5,893 nt of DNA from an uncultured beta proteobacterium. GTDB lineage: Bacteria; Pseudomonadota; Gammaproteobacteria; Burkholderiales; Burkholderiaceae_B. The notes beneath the pieces are model-generated. The model did not search any database. It was not told the DNA's origin and saw only the letters and a list, made by a program, of their open reading frames with translations. Below, one piece after another: positions 4,607 through 5,893 of this stretch. The translations under genes were made by a program, and so were the position numbers. Position 1 is the stretch's first letter. Each line of letters opens with the position of its first letter. The stretch spans positions 1 to 5,893 of the forward strand of contig CAIYWO010000205.1 in the NCBI GenBank assembly GCA_903929925.1, given 5' to 3'.

Positions 4607-5893
4607 ATGTTTGAAAAGCTTTTTCATTTGCGCGCACAGCAAACGGATGCGCGGACGGAGCTCGTGGCTGGACTGACTACGTTCCTGACGATGTCATACA
4701 TCTTGTTCGTCAATCCAGCGATCTTGTCTTCGACGGGAATGGATAAGGGGGCCGTTTTTGTAGCCACCTGTTTAGCCGCAGCGATCGGCAGTCTGATGAT
4801 GGCGTTTGTTGCGAACTGGCCTGTGGGTATGGCACCAGGAATGGGTCTCAATGCCTTCTTCGCTTTTGCGGTCGTGGGCGGAATGGGCTTTAGCTGGCAG
4901 CAGGCACTGGGTGCCGTGTTTATCTCCGGCCTTATATTTCTAGTTCTAACGATAACGGGCATCCGAGCCTGGTTGATCGCAGGTATCCCGAGCGCTCTGC
5001 GTAGCGCCATCGTGGCTGGCATCGGCTTGTTTCTCGCGATTATTGCCTTGAGCGGAGCGGGCATTGTCGTCGCCCATCAGGCAACGAAAATCACCTTGGG
5101 TAGTCTCCACGAGCCCTCCGTGCTCTATGCTATTTTCGGCTTCTTTGTGATTGCTGCGCTTGATGCCCTGCGGGTGCGCGGTGCAATCCTGATTGGCATA
5201 TTGGCTGTGACTGTACTTTCAACCTTAAATGGGCACAACGAATTTGCTGGATTTTTTGCAGCGCCGCCCAGCTTGTCGCCAACCTTTTTGCAAATGGATA
5301 TTGCTGGTGCGCTGCAGACCGGTTTGATCAGCGTGATCATGGTCTTTGTCTTGGTTGAGGTGTTCGATGCCACAGGGACATTGATCGGTGTTGCCAAGCG
5401 CGCAGGTCTTGTCACCGACGAGAAAAAGGGTAATCTCGGGCGTGCTTTGTTTGCTGACAGCACAGCTATCGTGGCGGGCGCTGCGCTAGGAACGAGTAGT
5501 ACGACTGCTTACATCGAAAGTGCGGCAGGCGTGCAGGCGGGAGGGCGTACGGGTCTGACTGCATTGGTTATTGGCTTGTTGTTTTTAGCGGCCTTGTTTA
5601 TCTCCCCGCTTGCGGGCTCAGTACCTGCCTACGCAACAGCACCTGCACTTCTATATGTCGCAGGATTAATGATGCGCGAGTTTAAGGAAATTAACTGGGA
5701 CGATATTACCGATGCCGTCCCCGCCGCGATGACTGCACTCATCATGCCGTTTACGTATTCAATCGCTAACGGTTTGGCATTTGGTTTCATTAGCTACGTC
5801 GTCTTGAAGACAATGACCGGTAAGATCCGTAGCCTGCACCCAGCAACCTGGTTGGTTGCCATACTATTTCTGATCAAGTTCGCATATTTCTGA
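4607..5893 (+). CDS. AzgA-type NCS2 purine (guanine/hypoxanthine/adenine) permease
   Basis: This is an inner-membrane, probably proton-coupled, nucleobase uptake permease of the AzgA branch of NCS2 (relatives: E. coli AdeP/AdeQ, GhxP/GhxQ). It has 428 residues, slightly shorter than the roughly 445-455 of the E. coli proteins, but looks complete with a TGA stop at the window's last base. The sequence is hydrophobic throughout, fitting the 14-segment NCS2 fold. Family landmarks are the N-terminal TDARTELVAGLTTFLTMSYI (13-32), NPAIL (36-40), the MAPGMGLNAFFAF motif (75-87), VEVFDATGTLIG (250-261) with D254, and the signature GTSSTTAYIESAAGVQAGGRTG (295-316) with E304; acidic residues in these last two regions are expected to contact substrate or proton. 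It lies 26 bases behind the Bug receptor gene on the same strand. The exact purine preference cannot be decided from sequence alone. Confidence 0.95.
   Translation: MFEKLFHLRAQQTDARTELVAGLTTFLTMSYILFVNPAILSSTGMDKGAVFVATCLAAAIGSLMMAFVANWPVGMAPGMGLNAFFAFAVVGGMGFSWQQALGAVFISGLIFLVLTITGIRAWLIAGIPSALRSAIVAGIGLFLAIIALSGAGIVVAHQATKITLGSLHEPSVLYAIFGFFVIAALDALRVRGAILIGILAVTVLSTLNGHNEFAGFFAAPPSLSPTFLQMDIAGALQTGLISVIMVFVLVEVFDATGTLIGVAKRAGLVTDEKKGNLGRALFADSTAIVAGAALGTSSTTAYIESAAGVQAGGRTGLTALVIGLLFLAALFISPLAGSVPAYATAPALLYVAGLMMREFKEINWDDITDAVPAAMTALIMPFTYSIANGLAFGFISYVVLKTMTGKIRSLHPATWLVAILFLIKFAYF

Overview
This 5.9 kb window looks like an ordinary chromosomal stretch of a betaproteobacterium, most likely Burkholderiales and perhaps the Alcaligenaceae/Bordetella side. 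I infer this from a Bug-type (TctC) solute receptor, a TctD/TctE-type two-component pair and a DauA-like dehydrogenase lying together, with roughly half G+C. The species cannot be named from the sequence. There is no insertion sequence, phage gene, CRISPR array, tRNA or rRNA.

Layout. Bases 1-1191 (minus strand) encode an OmpR-family response regulator (523-1191) followed, with a 20-base overlap, by a TctE-like sensor kinase whose N-terminal 180 codons are visible before it runs off the left edge (1-542). A divergent intergenic region of about 260 bases (1192-1452) carries a perfect 12-base palindrome, a second short inverted repeat and a possible sigma-70 promoter. On the plus strand comes an FAD-dependent D-amino-acid-dehydrogenase-like protein (about 1453-2589). 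Its stop codon directly abuts the stop codon of a convergent DUF1275/YoaK-type membrane protein (2590-3363, minus). A second divergent region (3364-3599) holds a long imperfect hairpin. It precedes a probable two-gene plus-strand operon: a secreted Bug/TctC-family receptor (3600-4580) and, 26 bases later behind a strong ribosome binding site, an AzgA-type purine permease of the NCS2 superfamily (4607-5893), whose stop codon is the last base of the window.

How the genes may work together. The theme is nutrient sensing and uptake. The two-component pair belongs to the family that controls tricarboxylate (TctCBA) transport. The Bug receptor is of the type that can work with such sensors, but no TctA or TctB membrane gene is visible and the receptor is instead paired with a purine permease. 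The dehydrogenase keeps the FAD site and the carboxylate-binding residues of D-arginine dehydrogenase but has lost its side-chain-recognition glutamate, so its substrate is probably a different amino or imino acid. I see no clear new multi-gene system. The points most worth checking are the altered dehydrogenase pocket, the Bug-AzgA pairing, the hairpin at 3403-3454 and the palindromes between the regulator and the dehydrogenase.
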